DNA of 64,000 nucleotides from an uncultured Alphaproteobacteria bacterium (GCA_902556405.1 CACDWF010000006.1:49688-113687), one strand, 5' to 3'. Shown: positions 28,463 to 38,677, counted from the first letter of the stretch. Program-made: numbers and translations. Notes: generated by a model not told the origin, from the sequence alone.

Positions 28463-29442
28463 TATTGTGTTGGAAACTGGTAAATAGGAACCGCGTTGAT
28501 ATAAAGTAACCCTTTTTTTAAGCTCAACTTAATAGGAATTGGCTGGGGCTCAGCAGGTTTTGTTGTATTGTTGATTATTAAAAGTAACTTAACAAAATTA
28601 ATAATCCTTTGAATTGATACATCATCGGTCTTTATTTTTGATATCTCCTTTGAACTTAGTTTTAAAAGACAATCAAAATCATCTTCAGTGGTGAATTTTA
28701 ACAAGTTCACAGCAACTATATCGTTACAATGTAGCTCAAAAAATCCAAGATCCACATTTAGTTGTTCTAGCATTATGGTTCTGAGCTTTTTTGGCTGATA
28801 ACGCTCCTCTAGGCCGCCCACACCGCTATTGAATATTGCTCCCTTTAGAATTAAGTTATTCTGCTTTTCAGGGCCCTTTCCTTGAATCTTATGCAAAAAA
28901 CTAAAACCTAAATTACTTGCTTGAAAATAAAAATCTAAATTCATTTCGTCTGCATCTTTTAGAGCAAAAATGACTTTCTTAGCTTCAATCCTTTTTAAAT
29001 TCCTATCCCCGGATACTTGCCAATCTTCTTGTTCAGTAATTAACTTAAATCTACCAGAAAAAGGTCTGTTAGATATGCTGGCCTTTAATTTATTTGATGA
29101 GATATTGAATTTTGGAAAGGCCATACTAGTTATCATGGGTTTGTCTAAAAATATAATAACATCATAAAAATTATAAATTAGCCTCACGATCTCTAATCTT
29201 AAGAATTCCAACCTAAGAGAAGTATCCTTTAGACGGGAATTAAAATTCGACATTTTTATTGCGAATTTAAAAGGAAACCCGTGGGCCGTAATATTCTCAT
29301 CGCTTAAGTTTAATGCCCATTCGCTACTTAAATGCTTTTTAAGCGCTTCTTTTTGAATATTTGCAGCCCATGCCCATACAAAGTATAATAATGATAAAAC
29401 TGCGACTAGTATTAAGGTTAAGGTATATATTTTTTTTTTCAT
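28459..29442 (-). CDS. DUF2125 family envelope protein
   Basis: 327 residues with one N-terminal hydrophobic segment (about residues 5-24) that could be a signal anchor, then a soluble beta-rich region including ITAHGFPFKFAIKMSNF, the usual DUF2125 N-terminal phrase. Genes of this family commonly sit next to tyrA in alphaproteobacteria. The fold resembles AsmA-like or lipid-transfer proteins, but this is only an impression and the function is unknown. Confidence 0.75.
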   Translation of the reverse strand: MKKKIYTLTLILVAVLSLLYFVWAWAANIQKEALKKHLSSEWALNLSDENITAHGFPFKFAIKMSNFNSRLKDTSLRLEFLRLEIVRLIYNFYDVIIFLDKPMITSMAFPKFNISSNKLKASISNRPFSGRFKLITEQEDWQVSGDRNLKRIEAKKVIFALKDADEMNLDFYFQASNLGFSFLHKIQGKGPEKQNNLILKGAIFNSGVGGLEERYQPKKLRTIMLEQLNVDLGFFELHCNDIVAVNLLKFTTEDDFDCLLKLSSKEISKIKTDDVSIQRIINFVKLLLIINNTTKPAEPQPIPIKLSLKKGLLYINAVPIYQFPTQY

Positions 29443-29545
29443 AAAAATTTGGTATATGTGACTTTAATCTGGTTTTATTGATGGTAATGCTTTTTAGGTT
29501 TGCTAAGAACAATTAATATGATTTTAAAAAATTTTTGGATAGATA

Positions 29546-30769
29546 TTGGCAAGAAAAAAATACTCACTCAAATTAATAAGAGCTGAAACACAAGGGTTCA
29601 GCCAGCCTATACAACAAGTCGTATTGATGCTGATTTCATTATTGCTAGTAATGGTTGGAGGTTACCTAATGTTTCCCTCTGTTGCGCCTATTTTCTTATC
29701 TTCTCCATATTTAAATGGGGTAATTTTAACGGTTTTCTTTTTTGGGATACTTTGTTGTTTCTGGCAAATATTCGTAATAATCGCAGCTGTCAACTGGGTT
29801 GAGAATTTTGCACTCGACAGACCGGGCCATGAGTTTTCAGATCCTCCTAGATTGTTGATACCTCTCGCATCCCTATTAAAAGGAAGGAAATCGAAAACTA
29901 TCTTAACTTCAAGTTCTTTAAATTCGATACTAGACTCTGTAGCGACCAGACTGAATGAGGCGAGAGATCTAACAAGATATGTGATTAATCTGCTCATTTT
30001 TTTAGGCCTCTTAGGGACATTTTATGGTCTCGCGATTACGGTTCCGGAGGTTGTCAACACCATAAAAAGCTTAGTGCCGAAAGAAGGGCAAACGGGGATA
30101 GAGGTTTTTGATAATCTGATGGCAGGTCTGGAAGGTCAACTTGGTGGTATGGGTACAGCATTTGCCTCATCTCTTCTCGGTTTGGCTGGTAGTTTAGTTG
30201 TAGGTCTCTTGGAGCTTTTTGCAAACCACGGTCAAAACAGGTTCTATATGCAATTAGAAGAATGGCTTTCATCTTTCACTAGCATAGGTATTTTTGGTGA
30301 TAATGAAAATGTCGATGAGTCAACCAAAGATGGTAAAATAAGTCCAATTATATCCGCGGTAGGGGCACAAATATCTGAACTTGGACAAATGTTTGAAAAA
30401 TCTATCGACAATAGCTTTAAAACGAATCAGCAAATAAATAGCTTGGCTAAGGCGATAGAAGAGCTCGCGGGTTCAAAGGTCATAGGGTCAAAAACAGTAA
30501 CTAGTACTGGTGGATTTGATAAAACTGACATTGAAAAATTAGTCTCTTCTCAAAAAGATCTTAATACATTAATTAAAGGACATTTTGGGGAAAGAAGTAC
30601 CAGAGATTTAGAGAACCTGACTCGTCTTAGGAATATTGAGGTGCAACTGTCAAGATTGGTTGATGAACTGGCTAATGCACGCCAAGATACGCTTTCAGAA
30701 CTACGATCAGATCTAGCTCAGCTCAGTAAGGCGATAATTGATTTGGCAAGGACTAGCGGCAAGGGTTAA
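29546..30769 (+). CDS. MotA/TolQ/ExbB-type proton channel protein
   Basis: 407 residues. Hydrophobic helices lie at about 22-45, 56-82, 143-168 and 200-225. The last two carry LIFLGLLGTFYGLAITVPEVV and SSLLGLAGSLVVGLLELFA, the MotA/TolQ channel signature. A hydrophilic, partly helical C-terminal tail of about 170 residues follows. The best start is TTG at 29546. Two bases after the stop comes a MotB/OmpA-like gene, so the two probably form a proton-driven stator. No flagellar or Tol-Pal genes are present, so the machine it drives is unknown. Confidence 0.85.
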   Translation: MARKKYSLKLIRAETQGFSQPIQQVVLMLISLLLVMVGGYLMFPSVAPIFLSSPYLNGVILTVFFFGILCCFWQIFVIIAAVNWVENFALDRPGHEFSDPPRLLIPLASLLKGRKSKTILTSSSLNSILDSVATRLNEARDLTRYVINLLIFLGLLGTFYGLAITVPEVVNTIKSLVPKEGQTGIEVFDNLMAGLEGQLGGMGTAFASSLLGLAGSLVVGLLELFANHGQNRFYMQLEEWLSSFTSIGIFGDNENVDESTKDGKISPIISAVGAQISELGQMFEKSIDNSFKTNQQINSLAKAIEELAGSKVIGSKTVTSTGGFDKTDIEKLVSSQKDLNTLIKGHFGERSTRDLENLTRLRNIEVQLSRLVDELANARQDTLSELRSDLAQLSKAIIDLARTSGKG

Positions 30770-30771
30770 TT

Positions 30772-32454
30772 ATGCTTACCAGGAGGAGTGGAGAGCGATT
30801 TACTGCAAATATATGGCCTGGATTTGTGGATGCTATGACGGCAATACTGCTTATCCTAATGTTCATTCTATCCATATTTATGATAGTTCAATCAGTTTTA
30901 AGGGATACAATCTCATCCCAAAAAATTGAGCTCGATGAGCAGCAAACGGAGCTTTCACAACTTGGTAATAATCTTGAAGATTTAAAACAACAACTTGGAA
31001 TATTAAAAACTGAGAAGTTAAGTTTGCAAACTTTGTCGAGTGAGCAACGATCCCAACTAAAAACGCAGGAAGCTCAGTTGGAAGAAAAAATAAATTTACT
31101 CGCAAAATTGCGAAACGATATGAAAGTTGCAGAAACAAAAATAACGGACTTTAAATCCCAAGTTGCATCTTTGATAGCAAAACGTTTAGAGCTTAATGAA
31201 AATCTAAAACTTGAGAGGGAAAAAATATCTAAAGAGATTTCAAATAGGGAAGCTGCGGAGTTGGCCTTAGCTGCTGCGAGAGATACGATTAGTCAAAAAA
31301 TTTCTAGAGAACAAATGATGGCAGCTTCTAATGAAGCTTTGGAACAATTAGTAAAAAAACTAAAATTGGAAAACCAGTCTCTAGAAAAATTAAAGGAGGA
31401 AAACGAGACTGAGCTCACAATGGTAAAAGAAAGAAACGAAGCAATTAACAAGGATTTGACTGATGCAGAAAAACAGAGCGTGTTGGAACAGTACGCAATA
31501 AGTAATCTTCAAGAAAGTCTTATGGAGAAAAAAGAAGAATTGGTTCTCATAACGCTCACTATTGAGGAAGAGAGGAAAAAAGCGTTAGAAACTCTCAAAC
31601 TTCTAGCTGCGTCAAGGGAGGCACAAAGAATCTTAAAAGAACAGGTTGTTAAATTTGAGAAAAAACTGACAGGTAATGATAATATATTAAAGGAAAAGGA
31701 TTTAGCACTGAGGGAAGCTAGGCTCAGATTGAGCGTCCAGGAAGAAAAAGCCAAAGCGTCAATGCAGGAGGTTGCTAGTCTTACACTCCAAACGAATACT
31801 CTTAAAGAAAGACTACAGGAATTAACAGCCATATTGGACGCAACCATCGAAAAGGACTTTTCTAACAACGTAGAAATTAAATCGCTAGGATCAAAGTTAA
31901 ATGCTGCCCTAGCAAAAGTTGCATCTGAACAAAAAATAAGAGCTCGGCTGGAGGAAAAGGAAAGAAAAAGATTAGAGACGGAAACAAAAAACCTCCGAGA
32001 ATACAGGTCTGTTTTTTTTGGGCGATTAAAAAAGATTCTTGGAGATATTGAAGGTATTGATGTTGTTGGTGATAGATTTGTTTTTTCTTCTGAAGTGCTA
32101 TTTGATAGAGGTTCTGCCGATATAGGTTTAGCTGGTAAAATTCAATTAGACACTATATCTAGTGTACTGAAAGATATTTCAAAAAAGATCCCTGAGGATA
32201 TAAATTGGATTCTTAGAGTAGATGGTCATACGGATAAAACACCTCTTAGTCAGAATAGTATATTTAGGGACAATTGGGAGCTGAGCCAAGCTAGGTCGCT
32301 TTCTGTTGTTAAATATATGATCAATATACACGAAATAAATCCAAAAAGACTTTCTGCGGCCGGGTTTGGAGAGCATCAGCCAATTTCTTTTTCTAATTCA
32401 AACGAAGCTCTTGCAAGAAACAGGCGTATAGAATTCAAGTTAACCGAAAGATAA
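30772..32454 (+). CDS. MotB-like membrane protein with long coiled coil and OmpA domain
   Basis: 560 residues. A single membrane helix at about 17-40 holds D20 in WPGFVDAMTAILL, placed like the proton-accepting Asp of MotB. Residues ~48-405 are a long heptad-rich coiled coil, dominated by Glu, Lys and Leu. The OmpA/peptidoglycan-binding domain covers about 425-558 and includes VDGHTDKTP (from V483) and NRRIEF. It should link an inner-membrane channel to the peptidoglycan. It is coupled to the MotA-like gene. The job is not known. It converges on clpA with 1 base between stops. Confidence 0.85.
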   Translation: MLTRRSGERFTANIWPGFVDAMTAILLILMFILSIFMIVQSVLRDTISSQKIELDEQQTELSQLGNNLEDLKQQLGILKTEKLSLQTLSSEQRSQLKTQEAQLEEKINLLAKLRNDMKVAETKITDFKSQVASLIAKRLELNENLKLEREKISKEISNREAAELALAAARDTISQKISREQMMAASNEALEQLVKKLKLENQSLEKLKEENETELTMVKERNEAINKDLTDAEKQSVLEQYAISNLQESLMEKKEELVLITLTIEEERKKALETLKLLAASREAQRILKEQVVKFEKKLTGNDNILKEKDLALREARLRLSVQEEKAKASMQEVASLTLQTNTLKERLQELTAILDATIEKDFSNNVEIKSLGSKLNAALAKVASEQKIRARLEEKERKRLETETKNLREYRSVFFGRLKKILGDIEGIDVVGDRFVFSSEVLFDRGSADIGLAGKIQLDTISSVLKDISKKIPEDINWILRVDGHTDKTPLSQNSIFRDNWELSQARSLSVVKYMINIHEINPKRLSAAGFGEHQPISFSNSNEALARNRRIEFKLTER

Positions 32455-32455
32455 A

Positions 32456-34768
32456 TTACGAGAGAATATTATCTTTAATCTTTTTTGAATGCCTTTCACT
32501 CGATGATTTAAAGCTTAAATCAAGCTTGTTTTTATTAACAGATATTTTAACTATACCACCTCTCTTCAGCTCTCCGAATAACAATGCTTCTGAAAGTGGT
32601 TTTTTAATATGCTCTTGAATCTTTCTTGATATAGGTCTCGCTCCCATTTTGTCGTCATAGCCTTCTTCGGCTAACCATTTAAGTGTATCATCAGAAAACT
32701 CAATGGTTACATTTCTATCGATAAGTTGACCTTCGAGTTGCAAAATAAACTTTTCCACAACTTGCAAAATTATATCGAGTGATAGAGAATTGAATGTGAT
32801 TACTGAGTCCAATCGGTTCCTAAATTCGGGAGTAAACATCTTTACTATAGCCGCATCTGCTTCTCCCTCTCTCTTAGTACGATTGAACCCAATGGCTTCT
32901 TTTGCTTGCTCGCTGGCCCCCGCATTTGATGTCATAACAAGTATAACATTTCTAAAGTCAACCGATTTGCCGTTATGGTCAGTAAGTTTTCCATGATCCA
33001 TTACTTGTAGTAGAATGTTAAAAACATCAGGATGGGCCTTCTCAATTTCATCTAGTAAAAGAACGCAATAAGGTTGTTGATCAACACCATCAGTAAGTAA
33101 CCCTCCTTGATCAAAGCCTACGTAACCTGGAGGCGCTCCAATAAGACGAGAAACAGAATGCTTTTCCATATATTCAGACATGTCAAACCTGAGCATGGAA
33201 ATGCCTAAAATATCAGCCAACTGCTTACATACTTCTGTTTTGCCAACTCCAGTAGGTCCAGCGAACAAATAACATCCAATCGGCTTCTCTGGTTCGCGCA
33301 AACCTGCCCTAGATAGCTTTATGGATGAAGCAAGCATTTCGATTGCGGTATCCTGTCCAAATACAACCCTTTTCAGTGATTTTTCTAAGTCTTTTAATAC
33401 TTCTGAGTCGTTTTTTGAAATGCGTTTGGACGGTATTCGCGCGATTTTAGCAATTATTTCCTCAATTTCTCTTACTCCAATTACCTTTTTCTTTTTGCTG
33501 GGTGGTAATAAGCTTTGAGCGGCACCTGCTTCATCAATAACATCAATAGCCTTATCAGGAAGTTTCCTATCATGAATATACTTGTTTGCAAGCTCTACTG
33601 AGACTTTTAAACATTCACTGGAATATTTTATCTTATGGTGCTGTTCAAAGTATTGTTTCAATCCATTCAATATTTTAATACTGTCTTCGATAGATGGTTC
33701 AACCACATCAATTTTTTGAAAGCGTCTTGCCAATGCTCTATCTTTCTCAAAATGGTTTCTGAACTCCTTATAAGTTGTTGATCCCATACACCTAAGGGAG
33801 CCGCTTTGAAGAGAGGGTTTTAACAGATTTGAAGCATCCATAGCTCCTCCAGATGTAGCACCCGCTCCGATAACAGTATGTATTTCATCAATAAACAAAA
33901 TTGCTTTGGGATCCTTTTCTAATTCTTTCATGACTAACTTTAAACGCTCTTCAAAATCACCTCTGTAACGTGTGCCGGCAAGAAGAGCACCCATATCCAA
34001 AGAGTAAATGGTTGATTCTTTTAGGATCTCTGGGGTTTGATCAGAAATAACCTTCCGTGCTAGGCCCTCCGCAATAGCTGTTTTACCGACACCAGGGTCA
34101 CCCACAAGAATTGGGTTATTTTTTCTTCTCCTACAAAGAATCTGGATACATCTTTCAACCTCTAGATTTCTTCCAATTAGCGGGTCTATATCTCCCTTTT
34201 TAGACTTTTCATTCAGATTTACACAGTATTTTGAAAGGGCGGTTTCCTTTTCGGTTTTATCGTTGGAATTTTCTGATGTATCCTTTTGAGCTTTGTCCTT
34301 TTGCTCTTTTATTTCTTCATAGTCAGGGTTTTTTGAAACCCCATGTGCTATAAAATTCACAGCGTCATACCTTGTCATTTCTTGTTCTTGTAGAAAAAAT
34401 GCCGCATGACTTTCTCTTTCTGCAAAAATTGCTACTAGGACATTAGCTCCTGTTACTTCGTTTCTCCCTGAACTTTGTACATGAATTGCAGCTCGTTGAA
34501 TTACTCTTTGAAAACCTGTGGTTGGAACGGCTTCACTTCCTTCAACCTCAGTGACTAAACTTCCAAGCTCGTTATTAAGGAAGTTCTCGATATTACTCCT
34601 TAGCAATTCTATGTTTACATTGCATGCATTTAAAACATTCGATGCGTCTTTTTCATCAAGGAGTGCAAGTAATAGATGCTCTAATGTAGCAAGCTCATGA
34701 TTCCTTTCATTAGCTAGCTTTAAAGCACTATGGATGCTTTTTTCGAGAGAGCTTGAAAACGAGGGCAT
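32456..34768 (-). CDS. clpA: ATP-dependent Clp protease ATP-binding subunit ClpA
   Basis: Hsp100 unfoldase that feeds ClpP. It has an N-terminal Clp repeat domain (MPSFSSSLEKSIHSALKLA), a first AAA+ module with GDPGVGKTA, and a second with GPTGVGKTE and FDMSEYMEKHSV. It lacks the long middle coiled coil of ClpB, so it is ClpA. Of two ATGs (34774 and 34768) I chose the second, because AAAGG abuts the first with no spacing but lies 6 bases before the second; this gives 770 residues. No clpS is next to it. Tandem repeats lie just upstream. Confidence 0.96.
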   Translation of the reverse strand: MPSFSSSLEKSIHSALKLANERNHELATLEHLLLALLDEKDASNVLNACNVNIELLRSNIENFLNNELGSLVTEVEGSEAVPTTGFQRVIQRAAIHVQSSGRNEVTGANVLVAIFAERESHAAFFLQEQEMTRYDAVNFIAHGVSKNPDYEEIKEQKDKAQKDTSENSNDKTEKETALSKYCVNLNEKSKKGDIDPLIGRNLEVERCIQILCRRRKNNPILVGDPGVGKTAIAEGLARKVISDQTPEILKESTIYSLDMGALLAGTRYRGDFEERLKLVMKELEKDPKAILFIDEIHTVIGAGATSGGAMDASNLLKPSLQSGSLRCMGSTTYKEFRNHFEKDRALARRFQKIDVVEPSIEDSIKILNGLKQYFEQHHKIKYSSECLKVSVELANKYIHDRKLPDKAIDVIDEAGAAQSLLPPSKKKKVIGVREIEEIIAKIARIPSKRISKNDSEVLKDLEKSLKRVVFGQDTAIEMLASSIKLSRAGLREPEKPIGCYLFAGPTGVGKTEVCKQLADILGISMLRFDMSEYMEKHSVSRLIGAPPGYVGFDQGGLLTDGVDQQPYCVLLLDEIEKAHPDVFNILLQVMDHGKLTDHNGKSVDFRNVILVMTSNAGASEQAKEAIGFNRTKREGEADAAIVKMFTPEFRNRLDSVITFNSLSLDIILQVVEKFILQLEGQLIDRNVTIEFSDDTLKWLAEEGYDDKMGARPISRKIQEHIKKPLSEALLFGELKRGGIVKISVNKNKLDLSFKSSSERHSKKIKDNILS

Positions 34769-34780
34769 TATCATCCTTTC

Positions 34781-34811
34781 TATTTAAGACATAAATTATT
34801 TAAGTCATAAA
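34781..34811. repeat. two tandem 15-bp repeats upstream of clpA
   Basis: TATTTAAGACATAAA (34781-34795) and TATTTAAGTCATAAA (34797-34811) differ at one position and have a period of 16 bases. They lie 13 to 43 bases before the clpA start on the minus strand, in the 83-base gap to gloB. They could be a regulator site or overlapping -10-like elements. Confidence 0.7.
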
Positions 34812-34851
34812 CCATATATATACTTATTAAAACCAGAATCCTAAAAAATTA

Positions 34852-35616
34852 TTAAAAGTTATCCTTAAGAGCTCTTATTTTTGCAAATCTAGATACCGGA
34901 TCTTGGTTTTTTGTGTTCATATGATCTACGATTGATGGCTCGCTTTCTCTTAAAAAAGGATTGGTGTCTAATTCCTCTCCCAATGTAGCGGGAACAGTAG
35001 GTGAGCCGTTTGCAAGTTTCTCCAGTTCTTTTACTTTCCTGGCTTTTAATTTATCATTTTGCGGATCCACGGTTAAAGCAAATTCGATGTTTGATCTTGT
35101 ATACTCGTGTCCTGAATAAATCATAGTGTCTTTAGGCAGTTGTTTAAGTTTTCTAAGACTTTTCCACATATCATCCGGGGTGCCTTCGAATAATCGCCCA
35201 CAACCCATGACCATCAATGAGTCGCCAGTAAATAGTACTTTATCTTCTAACAAGGCGTACGCAATGTGTCCTACCGTGTGGCCATCAACGTCATATATGT
35301 TAAATGTTTTTGATCCAATGCTTAATTGTTTCCCTTCTTCTACCTCAATGTCTAATGGAGGAAGTCTGTGTTTATCTCTACTGGCACCAATAATTTTTGG
35401 TGAATATTTATTTTTCAAGTAATTTACTCCATCTATGTGGTCGCTATGATGGTGAGTTATTAGTATAAAATCGAGGCTTAGGGCTTTTTCATCCAGATAC
35501 TTTTCTATGGGCTTATGTTCAGGCGCATCAACCAAAATATTCTTGTTTGTATGCTCATCTCTTATAATATAAGCGTAATTATCTGAGAGGCAGGGAATTA
35601 TCTTAATAAAAGACAT
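34852..35616 (-). CDS. gloB: hydroxyacylglutathione hydrolase (glyoxalase II)
   Basis: Hydrolyses S-lactoylglutathione in methylglyoxal detoxification. This metallo-beta-lactamase fold has the THHHSDH motif with H55, H57, D59 and H60. Further metal ligands are in VDGHTVGHIAY and FTGDSLMVMGCGRLFEG, and the C-terminal helical domain is present. Length is 254 residues. Divergent from a methyltransferase gene that often accompanies gloB in alphaproteobacteria. Confidence 0.95.
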   Translation of the reverse strand: MSFIKIIPCLSDNYAYIIRDEHTNKNILVDAPEHKPIEKYLDEKALSLDFILITHHHSDHIDGVNYLKNKYSPKIIGASRDKHRLPPLDIEVEEGKQLSIGSKTFNIYDVDGHTVGHIAYALLEDKVLFTGDSLMVMGCGRLFEGTPDDMWKSLRKLKQLPKDTMIYSGHEYTRSNIEFALTVDPQNDKLKARKVKELEKLANGSPTVPATLGEELDTNPFLRESEPSIVDHMNTKNQDPVSRFAKIRALKDNF

Positions 35617-35650
35617 ATTAAACGGATCCTTTTTTATCTACAGCACCATA

Positions 35651-35656
35651 TATACT
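35651..35656 (+). promoter_or_regulatory. possible -10 element before the methyltransferase gene
   Basis: TATACT followed by AGCAACAAT, 41 bases before the ATG at 35697. It resembles the elements at 12335 and 54382. No clear -35 is seen. Confidence 0.25.
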
Positions 35657-35696
35657 AGCAACAATTTAACAGGTTTAGCAATATTGGAATATTAAC

Positions 35697-36449
35697 ATGA
35701 GATTGGATGTTATTGAATTGAAAGAGTTTTACAACGGCACTGAACTTGGACGAACTACAAAGGAATTGATAAACAGGATTTTAGATAATAAAATTAACGC
35801 TGAAACAGGTTCTTTGACAGTTGGTTTTGGCTTTGCATGCCCGTTTCTCGAGAACAAGATAAAAGATACGGGTAACAAAAATTTTCTTTTGTTGATGCCG
35901 AGTGAGCAAGGTGTTATTTCATGGCCCAGTAAGTCCAAAAGTGTGACTGCTTTGGTTGATGAAGTTTCTTGGCCAATCAATACATCCGCAGCAGATCTAA
36001 TCTTGATATCGCACGGTTTAGAAGTGAGTGATAATCAAGATCTTTTGTTACAAGAGGTACTCCGTGTATTAAAAGATAGTGGAAAACTCGTTATACTAGT
36101 GCCAAATAGAACAGGTTTTTGGGCAAGGTCTGATAGTACCCCTTTTGGGTATGGGAAGCCTTATTCAATATCACAACTGACAGCGTTGCTGCGAAAAAAT
36201 CAATTTCAAATTGAAAGTATAACCCCAAGCTTATATGGGTTTCCCGCAAAGAAGGGATATTGGCTTAAATCTCTATTATTATGGGAAAAAGTAGGTAAAA
36301 AGTTGAACAGTTTCTTTTTGGGAGGTCTTCTTGTTGTTGAGGCAAGAAAAGACGTTTACGCGGTGAGTAATGTAAAGTCTTCCAAAGCAGGGCGATATTT
36401 CAGCCCAATTAAGGTCAATGTCTCTACTATCTCAAGATCTCGAGGTTAA
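35697..36449 (+). CDS. class I SAM-dependent methyltransferase, gloB neighbour
   Basis: 250 residues. It starts MRLDVIELKEFYNGTELGR, then LTVGFGFACPFL, which stands where a SAM-binding GxGxG-like loop is expected. Later it has LLQEVLRVLKDSGKLVILVPN, the acidic and proline-containing core of Methyltransf_11 proteins. Similar genes lie divergent from gloB in many alphaproteobacteria. The substrate is unknown. No membrane segments are visible. Confidence 0.8.
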   Translation: MRLDVIELKEFYNGTELGRTTKELINRILDNKINAETGSLTVGFGFACPFLENKIKDTGNKNFLLLMPSEQGVISWPSKSKSVTALVDEVSWPINTSAADLILISHGLEVSDNQDLLLQEVLRVLKDSGKLVILVPNRTGFWARSDSTPFGYGKPYSISQLTALLRKNQFQIESITPSLYGFPAKKGYWLKSLLLWEKVGKKLNSFFLGGLLVVEARKDVYAVSNVKSSKAGRYFSPIKVNVSTISRSRG

Positions 36450-36566
36450 CAAAATTGTAAAAAAAATAAAAAAAGAGCAACCAACAACTTGTCATATTTG
36501 ATATGCTCTGGTATTTAGAAGTTGCAATCTATTTTACGATATTCAGCTTATCACAATCAACAAAAG

Positions 36567-37133
36567 GTGACCCGTTTGCAAGAAATTACTGATATAAACT
36601 CGAAGCCATCAGCAAGATATGCGCAAGCCTTATTCTCATTGTGCCAAGCAAGTAGAACTATTGATGAGATGGAAGAGCATGTGCTAAACCTTCTTGAGAT
36701 ATTGAAATCAGGTAACGGGCTAAATGCCTTCTTGAAAAATCCAACCTTCACCTCGAGCGATCAAGAAAATGTGTTTAAACATGTTAGTAAAAAACTAAAG
36801 CTGCCTCCGTATTTACATAACACGATTTGTTTAATGATAAGAAAAGGGCGGGGCTACGACTTGGTGAATTTCAGCGAGGATTTCTTAAAGCTATGCTCTG
36901 TTAGCAAAAACGAGCTTATAGTTCGTATAAGAACTGCGAAGAAAGTGAGCAATATAAAAATTGAGGAAATAAAGAAATCTATAGAAAAGATCACGAAGCG
37001 AGTAGTGAGGCTTGAGGCAGAAAATGATCCAAATATAATTGCTGGACTCGAGCTTAAAGTTGGATCATTTTTGTTTAACTCGAGTATAAACTCAAAACTT
37101 GACAGTATGAAAAATATTTTGAAAAGAGGTTGA
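36567..37133 (+). CDS. atpH: F1Fo ATP synthase subunit delta
   Basis: Stator subunit linking F1 to the b subunits. [13 protein letters not shown] near the N terminus and the C-terminal [30 protein letters not shown] are family signatures. I placed the start at GTG 36567, which gives 188 residues, the usual size. An in-frame TTG at 36522 would add 15 residues that look unlike the family. It is the first gene of atpHAGDC; genes for the Fo subunits a, b and c are elsewhere, as in other alphaproteobacteria. Confidence 0.93.
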   Translation: MTRLQEITDINSKPSARYAQALFSLCQASRTIDEMEEHVLNLLEILKSGNGLNAFLKNPTFTSSDQENVFKHVSKKLKLPPYLHNTICLMIRKGRGYDLVNFSEDFLKLCSVSKNELIVRIRTAKKVSNIKIEEIKKSIEKITKRVVRLEAENDPNIIAGLELKVGSFLFNSSINSKLDSMKNILKRG

Positions 37134-37138
37134 TTAAT

Positions 37139-38677
37139 ATGAATATTCAAGCATCTGAGATCTCAAAGATCTTAAAAGAGCAGATAAAAAATTTTGGTGA
37201 CAATACAGAGGTAGCGGAGGTTGGAAAAGTTTTATCTGTTGGGGATGGGATAGCACGTGTATATGGCTTGGACAAAGTTCAGGCTGGAGAGATGGTTGAG
37301 TTTCCCGGTGGAACAATGGGGATGGCACTCAATTTAGAGATTGATAATGTAGGCGTAGTTATATTCGGCTCGGATAGGGACATTAAAGAAGGGGATATTG
37401 TTAAGAGAACCAGTTCGATTGTAGATGTACCAGTGGGGATGGAATTGCTTGGCAGAGTTGTTGATGGACTAGGTAATCCCGTCGATGGGAAAGGTCCTGT
37501 AAAATCTAAAATAAGATCAGTAGCCGACGTTAAAGCCCCGGGGATTATTCCCCGAAAATCTGTGCACGAACCTATGGCAACAGGTCTTAAATCTGTTGAC
37601 TCCTTGATACCCATAGGCAGGGGGCAGAGAGAGTTGATAATTGGAGACAGGCAGACTGGTAAAACTGCCGTTGCTATAGACACCATATTGAACCAAAAAA
37701 GCTATAACGATGCGGCTGGAGCCGATGAGAGTAAAAAACTGTATTGCGTTTATGTTGCTATAGGACAAAAAAGATCAACAGTTGCACAACTCGTAAAAAA
37801 ATTAGAGGAGACAGGGGCTATTGATTATTCCATTGTGGTCGCGGCGACGGCTTCTGATCCGGCTCCAATGCAGTTTTTGGCGCCATACTCAGCAACAGCT
37901 ATGGCAGAATACTTTCGTGATAATGGTAAGCACGCCCTTATTATCTATGACGATCTTTCTAAACAAGCCGTTGCTTACAGGCAAATGTCTCTTCTTTTAA
38001 GGAGACCTCCTGGCAGAGAAGCTTATCCTGGAGATGTATTTTATTTACACTCGCGCTTACTTGAAAGATCCGCGAAGCTGAATGAAGATAACGGATCCGG
38101 ATCGTTAACAGCACTTCCGATAATTGAGACACAAGGAGGAGATGTATCAGCATTTATTCCCACCAATGTGATCTCCATTACAGATGGTCAGATATTTTTG
38201 GAAACAGAATTATTTTATCAAGGTATCCGCCCAGCAGTTAACACGGGGCTCTCTGTTTCTAGAGTTGGATCATCAGCTCAAACTAAGTCGATGAAATCTG
38301 TAGCTGGATCAATTAAACTTGAGTTAGCACAGTACAGAGAGATGGCTGCCTTTGCTCAATTTGGTTCAGATTTAGACGCAAGTACGCAAGCTCTCTTAAA
38401 CAGAGGAGCCAGGCTAACAGAATTATTGAAGCAGCCACAGTACTCTCCCTTAACAAACGCAGAGCAAGTAATCGTCATATATGCAGGGACAAAAGGTTAT
38501 TTAGATAAAACGCCCGTTAGTGAAGTCACAAATTTTGAAAAAAATTTGGTAAATTATTTAAGATCTGAAGGAAAAACTGTGGTAGATGAGCTGACGCATA
38601 ATGACCAGAAAGTAGAAGGTGAAATTGAAAGCAGTATCAAATCACTTTTAGATAAATTTTTGAATACACAGATTTAG
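37139..38677 (+). CDS. atpA: F1Fo ATP synthase subunit alpha
   Basis: Non-catalytic nucleotide-binding F1 subunit. [16 protein letters not shown] is the typical N terminus, which favours the ATG at 37139 over an in-frame TTG at 37130. The P-loop GDRQTGKT is at residues 169-176, and the hallmark [14 protein letters not shown] follows. Length is 512 residues. It starts 5 bases after atpH. Confidence 0.98.
   Translation: MNIQASEISKILKEQIKNFGDNTEVAEVGKVLSVGDGIARVYGLDKVQAGEMVEFPGGTMGMALNLEIDNVGVVIFGSDRDIKEGDIVKRTSSIVDVPVGMELLGRVVDGLGNPVDGKGPVKSKIRSVADVKAPGIIPRKSVHEPMATGLKSVDSLIPIGRGQRELIIGDRQTGKTAVAIDTILNQKSYNDAAGADESKKLYCVYVAIGQKRSTVAQLVKKLEETGAIDYSIVVAATASDPAPMQFLAPYSATAMAEYFRDNGKHALIIYDDLSKQAVAYRQMSLLLRRPPGREAYPGDVFYLHSRLLERSAKLNEDNGSGSLTALPIIETQGGDVSAFIPTNVISITDGQIFLETELFYQGIRPAVNTGLSVSRVGSSAQTKSMKSVAGSIKLELAQYREMAAFAQFGSDLDASTQALLNRGARLTELLKQPQYSPLTNAEQVIVIYAGTKGYLDKTPVSEVTNFEKNLVNYLRSEGKTVVDELTHNDQKVEGEIESSIKSLLDKFLNTQI

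Noticed and set aside
29546..32454. A complete Zorya defence system
   Set aside because: Only the stator-like pair is present. The next gene is clpA on the other strand and no Zorya effector-like helicase or nuclease gene is nearby.
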